The translations under genes were made by a program, and so were the position numbers. A stretch of 64,000 nt of DNA, from contig LSRX01000069.1 of assembly GCA_001939145.1 (NCBI GenBank), positions 1,037,295 through 1,101,294 on the forward strand, read 5' to 3'. Under the pieces are notes generated by a model that did no database searches, had not been told where the DNA came from, and was given only the letters and a program-made list of their open reading frames with translations. The stretch comes from Symbiodinium microadriaticum. Taxonomy: Eukaryota > Sar > Dinophyceae > Suessiales > Symbiodiniaceae. Position 1 is the stretch's first letter; each line of letters begins with the position of its first letter. Below are positions 9,744 to 19,866 of this stretch, piece by piece.

Positions 9744-10232
9744 TTGCTTCTTGGACTAGGAAAACTGCAGTCTGGGACCTGTCCGCGACGTAAGTACCGA
9801 GTGGCTGATACTGAACAACACAGGGTCCAGGATCATTGGTCTTTAGGACCTGTCGGACTTGATGTTGGTTCCACAAGAGGTCTCTATAAGGGGCTCTATA
9901 AGGGGTTCGATAAGTGGCTCTATGCTGAGCTTGAAAGGCTTCTGTGGGGTCAAAGCAGCTTCGGGTTCATAATACCGGATCTATATATGGCAGTGGGGCA
10001 GGCAGTGGGGCAGTTACTTGGCGCAGCGTGGCACCTTTCCAGCTGTCAAAATGCTCAAAGCACACTTGCAGCCAGCCGGGCACAGCTTCTACGAGGAGTT
10101 CATGCTAAGATTTCCGATGCGCAGGGCATAGGTTGCAGGACGCTGAGTCACTTACTGATCCCAAGCGACCTTCACACCAGCCGCAGTAGTTGCCGTGCGG
10201 TCAATCTTTCAGGCCAGACTCTGCAGACCTGA
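9744..10232 (+). CDS. Candidate ORF of 162 codons, unknown
   Basis: Uninterrupted + frame with a short tandem repeat (GLYKGLYKGFDKWLYAELER) followed by QSSFGFIIPDLYMAVGQAVG. It may be an exon rather than a whole gene. No family recognised. Confidence 0.35.
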   Translation: MLLGLGKLQSGTCPRRKYRVADTEQHRVQDHWSLGPVGLDVGSTRGLYKGLYKGFDKWLYAELERLLWGQSSFGFIIPDLYMAVGQAVGQLLGAAWHLSSCQNAQSTLAASRAQLLRGVHAKISDAQGIGCRTLSHLLIPSDLHTSRSSCRAVNLSGQTLQT

Positions 10233-10295
10233 GTTGAATCCTTGAGACATGCTTCACCTGGAGCCGCAAGATGAATTTCCATGGTGTGCAGCAAG

Positions 10296-10374
10296 CCCTA
10301 ACCCCCGAGGTACCAACCATATAGGGCAAGAAAGCTCCTAGGGCCCTTTAAAGTAGGCACCTGGAGGGTTAGGG
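10296..10374. mobile_element. Family E element, diverged copy
   Basis: CCCTAACCCCCGAGGTACC against GGCACCTGGAGGGTTAGGG with CTAGGGCCC core; matches 61794-61872 and 63186-63264. Confidence 0.6.
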
Positions 10375-10577
10375 AAGGCCAGCCCGCTGCAGCTCGAAAC
10401 CGTAGACGGAAAACGACAGCAGCCCAGAGATCTGGCTCGCTGCTCTTGCGCCCTACGCCCAAGACCCAAATCCCTACAGAAGGGGGTTGGGTGCTGCGGC
10501 AGAAGGAAGTATAAACCCCGAGGGTCCAAGAATGCTCCTATCTCAAACTAGCTAACAGGGGAAATTTTTATGGCCTT

Positions 10578-10671
10578 ACCTGGAACCTAGATAACCGACC
10601 TTTTCAAGGGCTTATACATAGAAGCCGTAATCAGGAACCCTAAAAACGCTGGTTCTTTAGGGTGCAGGTAT
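10578..10671. mobile_element. Inverted-repeat element, family I copy 2
   Basis: Ends TACCTGGAACC and GGGTGCAGGTA with inner GGTTCTTTAG. Related to 3708-3803. Confidence 0.45.
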
Positions 10672-11039
10672 AAGGTACATGGACCCTCAAAGAAAAGTCT
10701 GAGGCGTGCTCTGGGCTTCAGGCTGCAACTGCTGTCTGGCTGATCCAGCTGGATCGGTTTAGGGCTTAGGGTACAGGGTTCAGGGTTTGGGGCTTAGGAT
10801 TCAGGGTTTAGGGCTTAGGATTCAGGGTTTAGGGTTTAGGATTCATTCACTTTATGGCTTAGGACTTCTTTTCGGGTCAAAAAGCCCCAACTCCTAACCC
10901 GTAACCAGTAGCCCAACAGGTTTGCCACACATAACCAATAATAAAATGAACAATATGCATGTGCATATACATAGATACATATGTATATACATGACATACA
11001 AACTGTAAACATACATGATAGAATATAGTATCTGTATGT

Positions 11040-11076
11040 ATGTACATATGTATATATATACACATACAATCAGTCA

Positions 11077-11107
<31 letters not shown>

Positions 11108-11133
11108 AGTGTGTGAGTGTGTCTCTCTCTCTC

Positions 11134-11182
<49 letters not shown>

Positions 11183-11196
11183 TTGTGAATGTGTGA

Positions 11197-11232
<36 letters not shown>

Positions 11233-11432
11233 TGTGTGTGTGTGTGCGTGGCTGTGTTTTTGTGTGTGTATGCCTGTATAACTACAACTACAAACACAAA
11301 TTGCATCAATAAATAAATTGATTAGTTAATAAATAGATAAATAAAGAAATACACAAACAAACAAACAAACACACATATACACATACATATATAAACATAA
11401 ATATAAACAGAATATATATATATATATATGTT
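11040..11432. repeat. (TA)n, (TG)n, (GA)n, (AAAC)n microsatellite cluster
   Basis: Dense simple repeats; 11396-11492 is duplicated exactly at 12571-12667. Confidence 0.9.
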
Positions 11433-11446
11433 TAAATCATATGCAG

Positions 11447-11597
11447 GCTCTTGAATCGTTGCGAATCTTGGCGTCGCTGCAAGCAGCTGACAGCAGCTGC
11501 AAGGCCTGCACTCAACTGGGCCTGTGACAGTCAGAACTGGCCGGAGGCTTGGATACGACAAGACTGGCCTGTAGCCGAAAAGGCCTACCTTTCCAGG
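11447..11597 (+). CDS. Candidate exon, unknown protein
   Basis: After CATATGCAG, ending TTCCAGG before GTGACT. One frame is open throughout (RPALNWACDSQNWPEAW, IRQDWPVAEKAYLSR). A second frame (LESLRILASLQAADSS) is also open to 11523. Confidence 0.45.
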
Positions 11598-11685
11598 GTG
11601 ACTTTTGTTGGGGTTTCTATAAAATCACCCTATATTAAGTATAAGACCTACAGTACCGGCTGGTAGCATAGCATGAAGTTGCAAG

Positions 11686-11763
11686 CCGGCACAGCCATTG
11701 GCACAAGAACGCATCTGGTGAAACTGTGGGCCAATACCCGAAAAGCTTTCGCCGAACGTGCGG
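11686..11763 (+). CDS. Candidate exon, unknown protein
   Basis: After AGTTGCAAG, ending GTGCGG before GTGGGA. Peptide TAIGTRTHLVKLWANTRKAF then AERA. No family recognised. Confidence 0.5.
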
Positions 11764-12217
11764 GTGGGAACTTCCCATGCCCCTGCTCGCCAGCCTTGAG
11801 GAGGCACTCTTTTTCGTGAGCTGTTAGAATAGACAGAAAATCTCAACCCGGAGATTAGACAGAAAATCTCAACCCGGCCTCCGTGTAAACTGAAAGCAGC
11901 ACTGCACAGGGGCAGTGGCGACAAACCAGCGGCTGCACTTGACAGAGACCACATGGGAGCTGCTTTTGACTGTACATCTTCGTAGCATTGAGATGGGGAG
12001 CTCTAACGAATAGTATGACGAATCATTCAGCTTTCAAGGTTTATTGAGGTGCTTAGGTCAAGAGTTGAAATACCAGCATGACAACAGCACCCAAAAGCCC
12101 CTGCAAAGGAAAGATTCACAAGTGAACCCACTCCTCTGCTCTGCTCGTGTCTGACCTGCCTTGGTCACTGTTGCAAGTTGCTCAACCCTGGGACCTCTGC
12201 AAGACTTAGGTTTACAG

Positions 12218-12306
12218 AAAGGACTGTTGTGTGGGATGGAAACTTTCTGGATTGTACCTTCTGGTTTAAGGGGGGGTCCTCGCGGCAACTTTCCCTCATC
12301 AGCGCG
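12218..12306 (+). CDS. Candidate exon, unknown protein
   Basis: After GGTTTACAG, ending AGCGCG before GTCTTC; 89 nt. Peptide RTVVWDGNFLDCTFWFKGG then SSRQLSLISA. Confidence 0.5.
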
Positions 12307-12490
12307 GTCTTCCTGACTACAAAGTGCCAGGGCCTCTACCCTACATCCTTCCCCATTTATATACCCCAACACCCGAGGCAATCCAATCGTGAATTTGCAT
12401 AGCGGTGGACATACCTGCAGAGGTCAATGAAGGAACAGTGTCGGAGCAACCTTGCAGCTCGCACCCCGCAGCCTTACAATAAGCCTGCTA

Positions 12491-12569
12491 CATCCTAAAA
12501 ACCCTAAAGGCCCTAAGTAGTTCCGTTTTGTGGTTTATATTTAGAATCCTATAAGGTAATCCCCAAAAG
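12491..12569. repeat. Duplicated segment left of single-N gap
   Basis: Exact copy of 12666-12744 (5' part of a family A element). Most likely an assembly artefact around the N at 12570. Confidence 0.85.
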
Positions 12570-12570
12570 N
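12570..12570. other. Single-N assembly join
   Basis: Flanks duplicate sequence from both sides: 12491-12569 = 12666-12744, and 12571-12667 = 11396-11492. Confidence 0.95.
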
Positions 12571-12683
12571 CATAAATATAAACAGAATATATATATATAT
12601 ATATGTTTAAATCATATGCAGGCTCTTGAATCGTTGCGAATCTTGGCGTCGCTGCAAGCAGCTGACATCCTAAAAACCCTAAA

Positions 12684-12774
12684 GGCCCTAAGTAGTTCCG
12701 TTTTGTGGTTTATATTTAGAATCCTATAAGGTAATCCCCAAAAGGAACTACTTAGGGGCCTATGGGTAAGCCCT
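12684..12774. mobile_element. Family A element, 5' end degraded
   Basis: Contains the AGTAGTTCCGTTTTGTGG..AGAATCCTATAAGG core and ends CTTAGGGGCCTATGGGTA; the left arm has lost its outer CCCATAGG. Confidence 0.75.
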
Positions 12775-12860
12775 AAACCCTCCTACACCCTAAACCCTAA
12801 ACCCTAAACCTTAAACCCTAAACCCTAAAAACCCTAAACCGTTTAGTAAACCCTCCTACA
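12775..12860. repeat. CCCTAAA telomere-like array
   Basis: About ten units directly abutting the family A element. Confidence 0.85.
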
Positions 12861-13050
12861 CCCCATGTTTGGTGTGCGGCGGTTCTGCACGTGGAGCGCG
12901 AGGACAGGGCTACGCACGGCAAGGATTTTCATCGCTTCGGACCACTGAACCAACAGAAATCCTAAACCCCTTTAAATCCTATAAACCTAAACCCTACTCT
13001 AACCCTATAGTGTAGATCCTAAGCCTTATAAATCCCAAAAGTCATCTGAG

Positions 13051-13642
13051 TTACGCCGACTTCGCTTCCGTCACTGAGACTTTGGAGCCTTTGGCTCTCA
13101 GGCTGCTGAGCGCCATGATGGACTCCGGCATTGCGACGCCTTCAGAGCTTTTTGTGTAGGGTTTAGAGTTTGGGGTTTAGGGTCTAGGGGTTTAGAGTTT
13201 AGGGTTTGGGGTTTTTAAGGTTTCGGGGTTTAGGGTTTATATCAAACGGCAATGCGACGCTTTAGATTTCTGCGACAAGGTTAGACGGTTCTGGTTAGAC
13301 GGTTCTCCCCCAAAAATACGCAGATAAGCTGCGATATATTGGTGTGGCTGCCAATAGGGAGGGTATCTCCGTAAGCTTGGGCTGCCCAGAGACTCCAATA
13401 TCCCTTAATTAAGGAATATACCTTAAATCTGATTAGGGTTCTTATTATAACTTAAGGTATATTCCTTAATTAAGGGATATTGGAGTCTCTGGCCGTGGGT
13501 CTTGCAGCAGGTTTTTGATTGCAGTGCTGTTCAAATCTTGGGCTCACTGTGCCTGTTGACTACTATCGCTGTCAGAACCCCGCATCTCCGAACAATATAT
13601 ATAGGGGCCTCAATCATTAAAATAGGGTTCCGGGCTAGTTGA
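13051..13642 (+). CDS. Spliced gene, three phase-consistent exons to a stop
   Basis: Exons 13051-13155, 13299-13362 and 13508-13642 (TGA at 13640). Junction phases match (2+1, 0+0). Peptides: SVTETLEPLALRLLSAMMDS and TPSELFV; NTQISCDILVWLPIGR; VFDCSAVQILGSLCLLTTIA. Exon 1 ends TTTGT before GTAGGGTTTAG, so its intron opens as a telomere-like repeat. The 145-nt second intron carries a family D element (13386-13492). No family recognised; exon 3 is hydrophobic and may hold a membrane segment. Confidence 0.6.
13140..13240. repeat. TTTAGGG/TTTGGGG tract inside an intron
   Basis: Occupies most of the intron between the first two exons of the 13051-13642 gene. Confidence 0.7.
13386..13492. mobile_element. 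Family D element, copy 1
   Basis: CCAGAGACTCCAATATCC against GGATATTGGAGTCTCTGG, extended by CTTAATTAAGGAATATACC / GGTATATTCCTTAATTAAG. 107 bp, nearly a perfect palindrome. Confidence 0.9.
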
Positions 13643-14956
13643 CAATCATTATAACTTTATGCGAGAGTCCTTAAGGAATAGCATTGCTAAGCATTCAGGC
13701 TGTTATCGTAGCCATGTTGTGGAGAAAAGCTATCTAGAATCTGGTTGTGCGCAACTCAAAGTCTAGGGGTCGCGTGCTTGCTCTCCCAGAGTTTCGGTGT
13801 CGTCGTTGCAGAAGATCTGTGAACGTCGCTACACAGAGAGAATTATGTCGTATATATACTATGTCTCAGAATGTGCTACAGAGGCTCTGCATTGTATAAT
13901 AAACCCAAACCCAAAACCCCAAATCCGAAACCCTGCAATCGCTGAGCAGCTGCAGACGGTGCAGAGTGGTTACGGTTGTCCGTCATTACCACACCCCCGG
14001 AACTAAAACTCTAAGATCTGCACTCTCTTCTCCCCTTCCTATGGCTGCCTTTATCTTTCTCTTTACCTGCATCTTTATCTCGCTCCCTCTCTCTCTCCCT
14101 CTCTCTCCCCCTCTGTCTGGCTGGCTCACTCTCTCTCTCTCTCTCTCCCTCCCTCCCTCTCTCTCCCTCTCTGTCTTTCAACTCTGTTGTTATGCTGTTG
14201 TTCTCTCTTTCTCCCGCTCTCGTTAAGTACTAAGTATGTCTATACATACACATGTCTAGCACGTAATGAATGATCTATGTGTTTGTGTTCAGTGTTTCTG
14301 GTTATCGATGTAAGAGTGTGTATATAACGTTGTAACGTGTACGTATGCATGTATGTATGTATGTATGTATGCATGTATGTATGCATGTATGTATGCATAG
14401 ATATGTACGCATGCATGTATGTATGCAGGTACGTATGTATGTACCCATGCATGCATGCATGCATGCATGCATGCATGCATGCATGCATGCATGCATGCAT
14501 GCAGGCATGAAGGCATGTAGGGATGTATGTATGTATGTATGTGTGTATATATATATATAGATATGTATGTATGTATGTATGTATGTATGCATGTATGCAT
14601 GTGCAACCTTCCTAAACTCTAAGACTTAACTGAATACCTTACTTTTGCTGTCGAGCGACTTAGTTACGAAGATGCAGGTGCATGTTCAAGCAAGCACAGG
14701 ACAGCTACCCTAACGCAGGGGTCGGAAGACTGTAAGTAGTCCTAAACCCTTAGCCGTGCAGAGAGTTCAAGGCAGACCTCCTTCGACGTCTCCTTCGACG
14801 TCCCCCGTTCCGCATCTCCTGACACTCTCTGAACCGAAAACGCGCATCCCAAGCCCAAAACAAAAATAGCACGAACCGCACGAAATCCTGTATAGCATCA
14901 CAAACCCTCAGCCGCACACCCTACATCCTTGCCTCCGACCTTTGGTCTGAAACAAG
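13643..14956. other. Non-coding: microsatellite block
   Basis: CT-rich tract 14080-14220, (GTAT)n and (GCAT)n tracts 14345-14605, and a duplicated CCTTCGACGTC near 14780. Nothing coding that I can defend. Confidence 0.6.
14080..14605. repeat. (CT)n, (TATG)n and (GCAT)n microsatellites
   Basis: Long simple repeats; apparent Met/His- and Leu/Ser-rich ORFs here are artefacts of these. Confidence 0.9.
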
Positions 14957-15184
14957 GAACCTGCGTTTCTGTCGACGGCTCTGGAGCAAGCCGATGGTCC
15001 CTGTAACACACCCAAAGGGTCCAAGTACTAGTAACTAGTATAGTATGTACTTTTGGGGCCCAAATAGCCACCAAGTAGCTACTATAATGGTACTTGGACC
15101 CTTTGGGATAGTGGTGCCGTCACTTTTGCAAAAGGGCTCTGGTGCGTAGCACCTACACATGCCTGCGGTGACTTGTTGCAGCAG
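14957..15184 (+). CDS. Two exons joined across a family B introner
   Basis: Exon 14957-15002 (after AACAAG, ending TCCCT before GTAACA) reads CVSVDGSGASRWSL. Exon 15112-15184 (after GGGATAG, ending CAGCAG before GTACC) reads GAVTFAKGLWCVAPTHACGD then LLQQ. Phases agree (2+1) only if 15003-15111, which is the family B element plus a few bases, is spliced out. The G-V-x-A-x-G-x-x-W-C-V-A-P pattern hints at a beta-propeller repeat, but I cannot assign it. Confidence 0.65.
15011..15107. mobile_element. Family B element, intron-forming copy
   Basis: CCCAAAGGGTCCAAGTA against TACTTGGACCCTTTGGG; ends give GT..TAG 8 bp and 4 bp outside, making a 109-nt intron. Confidence 0.9.
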
Positions 15185-15474
15185 GTACCAGTGTTGAGAG
15201 CAGCAGAGACTCCTGTCCCGTAGCACTCTCCCCGCCTAAATGGGGAAAAGATGGACAAGCTCTGTTACAGGTTTAGGGTTTTGGGTTTAGGGCTGTTGCT
15301 GTCTTGCCATATGCCGCTCATGCTCTCACATCTCCACCCTGAATCGGCGATCTGTGCCCTAGACTGCACCACAACTCTCACCCCTGTGTCCTCTTCAAAC
15401 TGCAGCATTCTGGTTCTCCAGCGCCTCCAAAGGCACTAAAGGTGTGCGGGCTACCGAAGTAGACTTACGGATTC

Positions 15475-15960
15475 TTGGGGTTAGGCCCGAAGTTTGGGCT
15501 GTTTATGGTTTGCGACAGCTCTTTGGGAACGTTGAGGGTATCCTGCAGGCGGTTGCTAGGCCTACTTGAAAGGAATTGTTCTATGCTTGCTTCTGTCTTG
15601 AGGGTGTCATGTGTTGTTGCACGACGGAGCAGGAGGTGGAGGAGGAGGACAAGAAGGACCACTCAGGCAAAGGAGTTACTATGCCAACATGCAACAACCA
15701 CGATTTCGTCATTTTCAGGCGCAGTCACAAGGGAACGACGAATTACCCTCCGAGCTGAGACGTATACATCAACACCTGAACACAACAACTTCCACGACAC
15801 CTAAATGCACAAACCATCAACCCTACCCAGACCCCCCAACTAATTACCCTGTACTATACGCCAAGTGCGGAGCACTATTAAGGACCATGATTCTAAGGGC
15901 TGTCTGTAAGGGCACTTGGGGGGTCCTGGTGAACCTGTGTAGGGTGAGCTTAAAGGAGAT
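15475..15960 (+). CDS. Region open in several frames, coding uncertain
   Basis: Three overlapping + frames and one minus frame are open. Fragments such as LGPKFGLFMVCDSSLGTLRV look protein-like, but I could not settle an exon structure. Confidence 0.25.
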
Positions 15961-16135
15961 ATAGGGATTTTATCCAGCGGACTTGAGTTGTTTAACAAGA
16001 GTCCTCACTGATTGTACTAAGGCTTTTGGGGATCTTGAATAGCCTAGTGTGGTTTTACGGTTTAGACAAGGAAAAGGGGGAAGCCTGATGTAATTGGGCT
16101 GCGTTTGCTGCGCCAGCCCAGGATCCATGTCCGAC

Positions 16136-16365
16136 CTGCTGCGCAGCTCCTGGATGCATCAGGGCTTCAAGAGATCTGGAAGAAAAAAATCTAGGTAATC
16201 TTTACACATGCATCCAACCTCATCCAACCTCATCGAATAGGAAGTGTAAGTAGACCGTAGACAAAGGCCTCGGCATCCTAGGCACCAAGGGAGATCCCAC
16301 GACGACAGCCCCAAATTTGCAGATTTGCTCCCGTCCTCCCGGTCACGGTGAAGCTGCCTGAGCAA
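16136..16365 (-). CDS. Two candidate exons, unknown protein
   Basis: Terminal part 16136-16175 follows a strong acceptor (TTTTTTTCTTCCAG) and reads SLEALMHPGAAQQ before GTCGGA. The upstream frame (16229-16365) ends GATGAG before GTTGGATG; phase matches the frame reading GSKSANLGLSSWDLPW. Another frame there is also open. Confidence 0.45.
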
Positions 16366-16668
16366 AAACGTAGAAGATTTCAGACAGCGAAGCTTTACAG
16401 CCTAATTATAGGAATGAAGAGGCATAGCTTCCTGCCAGGAGTGCGTCAACAAGAAATGGGGTATCTCAAGTCGAACTTTAAACTCACTGCTCGGGACTTG
16501 GGTTTTCTTGGGCTTTCAGCTTCTGGGCTCAAGCATTCCAACAAAAGGACCTTGCGATTGCCGGTGCTCCGAGACGGGACTTGGGCTTAGCGCAGTGTCG
16601 AAGGACCCGCCGCCAGACCTGGGGGGTAGCCCGCAAAATTGAAAGTCGCGCCTTGAAAATCAAGAACC

Positions 16669-16763
16669 TACCCACAGGCCCCGAAGTAGTTCCTTTTTAA
16701 GGTTCATAATTAGAATCCTATAAGGTAATCCCAAAAAAGGAACTACTTGGGCGCATATGGGTA
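16669..16763. mobile_element. Family A element
   Basis: TACCCACAGGCCCCGAAG against CTTGGGCGCATATGGGTA with the AGAATCCTATAAGG core. Confidence 0.85.
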
Positions 16764-16833
16764 GATCACCAACACTGGGTTTTTTGTGGGATCCTTACTA
16801 CAAGATATTGTACTCTTGGGGGCTCCTACACAG

Positions 16834-17069
16834 GGACACTAATGTCCGAGATCCTCATCAGGCCACAAAGGGCGCCAATATGCACCCTCAAACACATCCC
16901 AGTCGTCGGAAAGATCCGACTAGGCTTTCCGAGCTTTTGGTCTACTTATCACCAAAACGCCGAAACCCTGCTGCGCACTGTACTTCTATGCCGAAGTTCA
17001 CATGGGAGCTGTATTGCCTTGTCTTCGGGGGCCCCTTCAGACTCATCGACAAAGCCGACCCAACACTAG
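16834..17069 (+). CDS. Terminal exon, unknown protein
   Basis: After CCTACACAG, frame GTLMSEILIRPQRAPICTLK continuing through HIPVVGKIRLGFPSFWSTYH to TAG at 17067. No family recognised. Another + frame is open over the same span, but this one looks more natural. Confidence 0.55.
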
Positions 17070-17084
17070 CAGTCACTAGCAAAC

Positions 17085-17250
17085 CCTAACCCCCTAAACC
17101 CCTAACCCCCTAAAACCCTAATCCCTAAACCCCTAACCCCCTAAACCCCTAAACCCTAAACCCCTAACCCCCTAAACCCCTAAACCCTAAACCCCTAACC
17201 CCCTAAACCCCTAAACCCTAAACCCCAAACCCTAAACCGGTTTAGCGTTT
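17085..17250. repeat. CCCTAAA/CCCCTAAC tandem array
   Basis: Telomere-like units arranged in a higher-order repeat of about 30 bp, ending in an inverted junction near 17237-17250. Confidence 0.9.
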
Positions 17251-17319
17251 AGGGGAGGGCACAAAACTGTTGTGAATCCCAAAGCGAGAACCAGAAGGGG
17301 GGAACCCAGAAGTCTAACA

Positions 17320-17422
17320 TACCTATAGTCTCCATTGTAATCCCTTTTCGGGGTTACCTTATAGGATCCTGATTGTAAACTTGGTTCAACCCAAAAAAAG
17401 GACTAAGCGGAGACTGTAGGTA
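17320..17422. mobile_element. Family A-like element (A2 subfamily)
   Basis: TACCTATAGTCTCC against GGAGACTGTAGGTA; core GGTTACCTTATAGGATCC is the reverse of the family A core. Confidence 0.75.
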
Positions 17423-17699
17423 AAGCTTAACGCACCCTTCAGATATGATACCGACTTCCGTTATCTATTGTCACCCTCCCAATCTATATGGGTCGTAAAC
17501 CCTCAACCCCATCGAGACCCCTAGCTACTCTCTAGTAGGCCCTGAATACCCACTCGTAGGGCACTTGGGGGAGGGGGTCCTGGTAAATCTGACTGAGCCC
17601 CTCATCTACCCGGCCCAGGCCTCTCCATCTCCTTCAGCTGCCTCGGCTTACAGGGGCTTTAGGTTGCAGATCTCGAGGTGTGACGACTTGAAGGTTTAG

Positions 17700-17921
17700 C
17701 ATTGGGAGTCGAGGTTGGTGCACTTTGGTGAGGCAGTCCTGGTGAATGTTCGACCGATGATGGGGAACTGTAAACCTGAACAACTAATCTTCGTCACGAT
17801 GTACTGCTGGTCGATAGCATCAGGCATGACACTATGTACCCGAAACTATGAAATTTACGGTGAATTCCCTAATGATCATACGGCGGGATTGTATCCATCA
17901 ACGGAATGGCACCTAAGTTGA
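17700..17921 (+). CDS. Terminal exon after a TTTAG acceptor
   Basis: After GAAGGTTTAG: HWESRLVHFGEAVLVNVRPM, later YEIYGEFPNDHTAGLYPSTE and TGA at 17919. 73 codons in one frame, no repeats. No family recognised. Confidence 0.6.
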   Translation, partial: HWESRLVHFGEAVLVNVRPMMGNCKPEQLIFVTMYCWSIASGMTLCTRNYEIYGEFPNDHTAGLYPSTEWHLS

Positions 17922-18180
17922 GTGTCTAGTACCGCGGCACTGTGGGGCCAATCTCGCTCAGGTTCGGAAAGCGTCGTGCCTTTGGGGTCCACATTCCACA
18001 TGCCCAATCATCGTATACTCTACGGATACCTACCTCCTACACAAAACTCAAGTAGCCAAGAACTGGGCCATTTTGGAGAAAGGAGCTCTTTAGAGCCATG
18101 CGTGGCCCGAGCCGACGAAGAAAACTCCCAAACCCCATTCCAGATCCGACATGGTGCGAGCTCTAAAGCAGCAACCCTGT
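17922..18180 (+). CDS. Weak candidate coding stretch
   Basis: Open frame SGSESVVPLGSTFHMPNHRI followed by a (CT)n tract. No splice evidence. Confidence 0.25.
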
Positions 18181-18212
18181 ATACATACACACCTGCACCG
18201 GGGGCTTCTGTT

Positions 18213-18293
18213 TCTCTCTCTCTCTCTCTCTCTCCCTCCCCCTCTCTCCATGTCTCTCTCTATGCATGAATGCATATATACATATATATTTTT

Positions 18294-18332
<39 letters not shown>

Positions 18333-18345
18333 CATAACATACGGA
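18213..18345. repeat. (CT)n and (TA)n microsatellites
   Basis: Simple repeats. Confidence 0.9.
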
Positions 18346-18455
18346 GGGCGAGCAGAGAGAGGAGGGGGCCACCCCCGAATGGCAGAAGGTGGACATTTCG
18401 CTCTCGCTTCACAACAATTGCAAGCAAGGTTTGGGGTTTCGGGTTTAAAGTTTAG

Positions 18456-18610
18456 GGGTAACTTCGACTGCGCTGAGACGAGCGTGTCTTCGCAATTGAA
18501 CTCCAGGGAACCCGAATTTCGCGAAAAGACAACTGCTGCTGGGAAACTCGATCATCCAGCGCTCCTTTGGCTGGAGCGTGTCGATTGTGGCACCTGGGCT
18601 TGTGGCATAA
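18456..18610 (+). CDS. Exon with TTTAG acceptor and GTAAGT donor
   Basis: After AAGTTTAG, ending GGCATAA before GTAAGTAAG, a strong donor. Peptide NFDCAETSVSSQLNSREPEF continuing to LDHPALLWLERVDCGTWACG. No family recognised. Confidence 0.6.
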
Positions 18611-18675
18611 GTAAGTAAGTCGTAGATGTAATCCCTAGACCCTATAAACCCTAAACCCTAAACTATATATTATAG

Positions 18676-18850
18676 GTAGGTCGGTCGGTTGGTCGGTCGG
18701 TCGGGATCGGTCGGGTTCGGTCGGTTCGGTCCGTCGGACACTCGGTCGGTCTTCAGTTGGTGTATATCTAATCCTTTAAAGAAGGAAGGGGAAAGCAACA
18801 AGGGAGACACAGAAGAGGGAGAGAGACACAGAGAGAGAGAGAGAGAGAAC
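18676..18850. repeat. (TCGG)n and (GA)n tracts
   Basis: TCGG/TTCGG repeats 18676-18755, GA tract 18826-18848. Confidence 0.8.
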
Positions 18851-18993
18851 AACGAATACCCCAAATCAAGACTAGCAACCAGCGAGCCAAGAGGTACCCG
18901 ACAGCCATTGTAAGCATCATCATTACATCTCGAATCTGCGATCCGAACACAAAAAACCCACTTCTAGTGCTGTAATTCACTGAAGGTAGATAG

Positions 18994-19355
18994 ATCTACG
19001 GTGCGTACCGGATCATCCTCGGAAGCAGCTTCAAGACTGTGTGGCTTGCAGCTCAAGAGTAGGTGGTTTGGGCTCCCATCTAAGTACTTCGGATCTGAGG
19101 GGAATCTACGTGGATCTGAAAGGGGTCTACAAGCAAGCAATATCTACTCATAGGCTGCATAGTAGTTCCTTTTTGGGATTACCTTATAGGATTCTAAATA
19201 TACACACAGTGCCTACAAGTAATGAAATCGCCATTTGGAAAGCCTCAGACGATGCCTTGGATTCAGGGCTTGGGGTTTCCTTGAGATGCCACCGCTGCAC
19301 GGTTGCAGATAATCGGAGCATTGGATCTCCAAACATCTATCCCCTCAACCCCTGA
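18994..19355 (+). CDS. Three candidate exons around a partial family A element
   Basis: Exon 18994-19058 (after GATAG, before GTAGGTGG) reads IYGAYRIILGSSFKTVWLAA. A short stretch near 19096-19122 reads GIYVDLKG in the next phase. After the partial element (19145-19204) a third stretch reads NEIAIWKASDDALDSGLG and onward to TGA at 19353. Confidence 0.5.
19145..19204. mobile_element. Family A element, 3' arm missing
   Basis: CTCATAGGCTGCATAGTAG and core TTACCTTATAGGATTC; no right terminal repeat. Confidence 0.6.
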
Positions 19356-19379
19356 ACCCCAAGCACGAGTAGACCTTGT

Positions 19380-19660
19380 ACCCTCAACCACTGAACCCCC
19401 AAATCCCAAACCCTAAACCCTAAACCCGAAACCCTAAACCCTGAACCCCAAATCCCAAAACTCCATAGAAGCACCAAATCACCGCAAACACCTACGTAAG
19501 CCCCTTAACCGCGGAGTTTCGGGGGAGATCCTAAACCGCGTTAACCCTAAACCCCTAGGGTTTAGGGTTCAGGGTTTAGGGTTCAGGGTTTAGGGTTCAG
19601 AGTTTAGGGTTCAGGGTTTAGGGTTTGGGGCTTAGTGTTCAGGGTTTAGGGTTTATTTTG
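19380..19660. repeat. CCCTAAA array meeting a TTTAGGG array
   Basis: CCCTAAA orientation to about 19460 and TTTAGGG orientation from 19557, with a head-to-head junction at 19545-19560. Confidence 0.85.
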
Positions 19661-19866
19661 GGGTTTAGACCCCTAAGTCACAGCAAGGGCGCTCCACTTC
19701 CTTTGCTGCTCTTGCCGCTCTACGGAAGGGAGCTCAAGAAGGCGTCGCAATGCCTGTGGCAGGACCTACATGTTCTCTAAATGAGGGTCCCTTTTGGGGA
19801 TAAGGGTGCCGTACTAATTTTGGGGGCCGAAGACGAAGAGGGGAGGCTAGGTATATATGCTAGCAG

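Larger units (their letters stand above)
10233..11446. other. Non-coding: repeats and microsatellites
   Basis: Telomere-like TTTAGGG/GCTTAGG units at 10755-10845; long TA, TG, GA and (ACAA)n tracts at 10930-11440. No coding stretch seen. Confidence 0.6.

Noticed and set aside
14240..14606. Met/His/Cys-rich ORFs on both strands
   Set aside because: They are translations of (GCAT)n and (GTAT)n microsatellites.
18670..18760. CRISPR-like spacing in the TCGG repeats
   Set aside because: Simple TCGG microsatellite without spacers; eukaryotic context.
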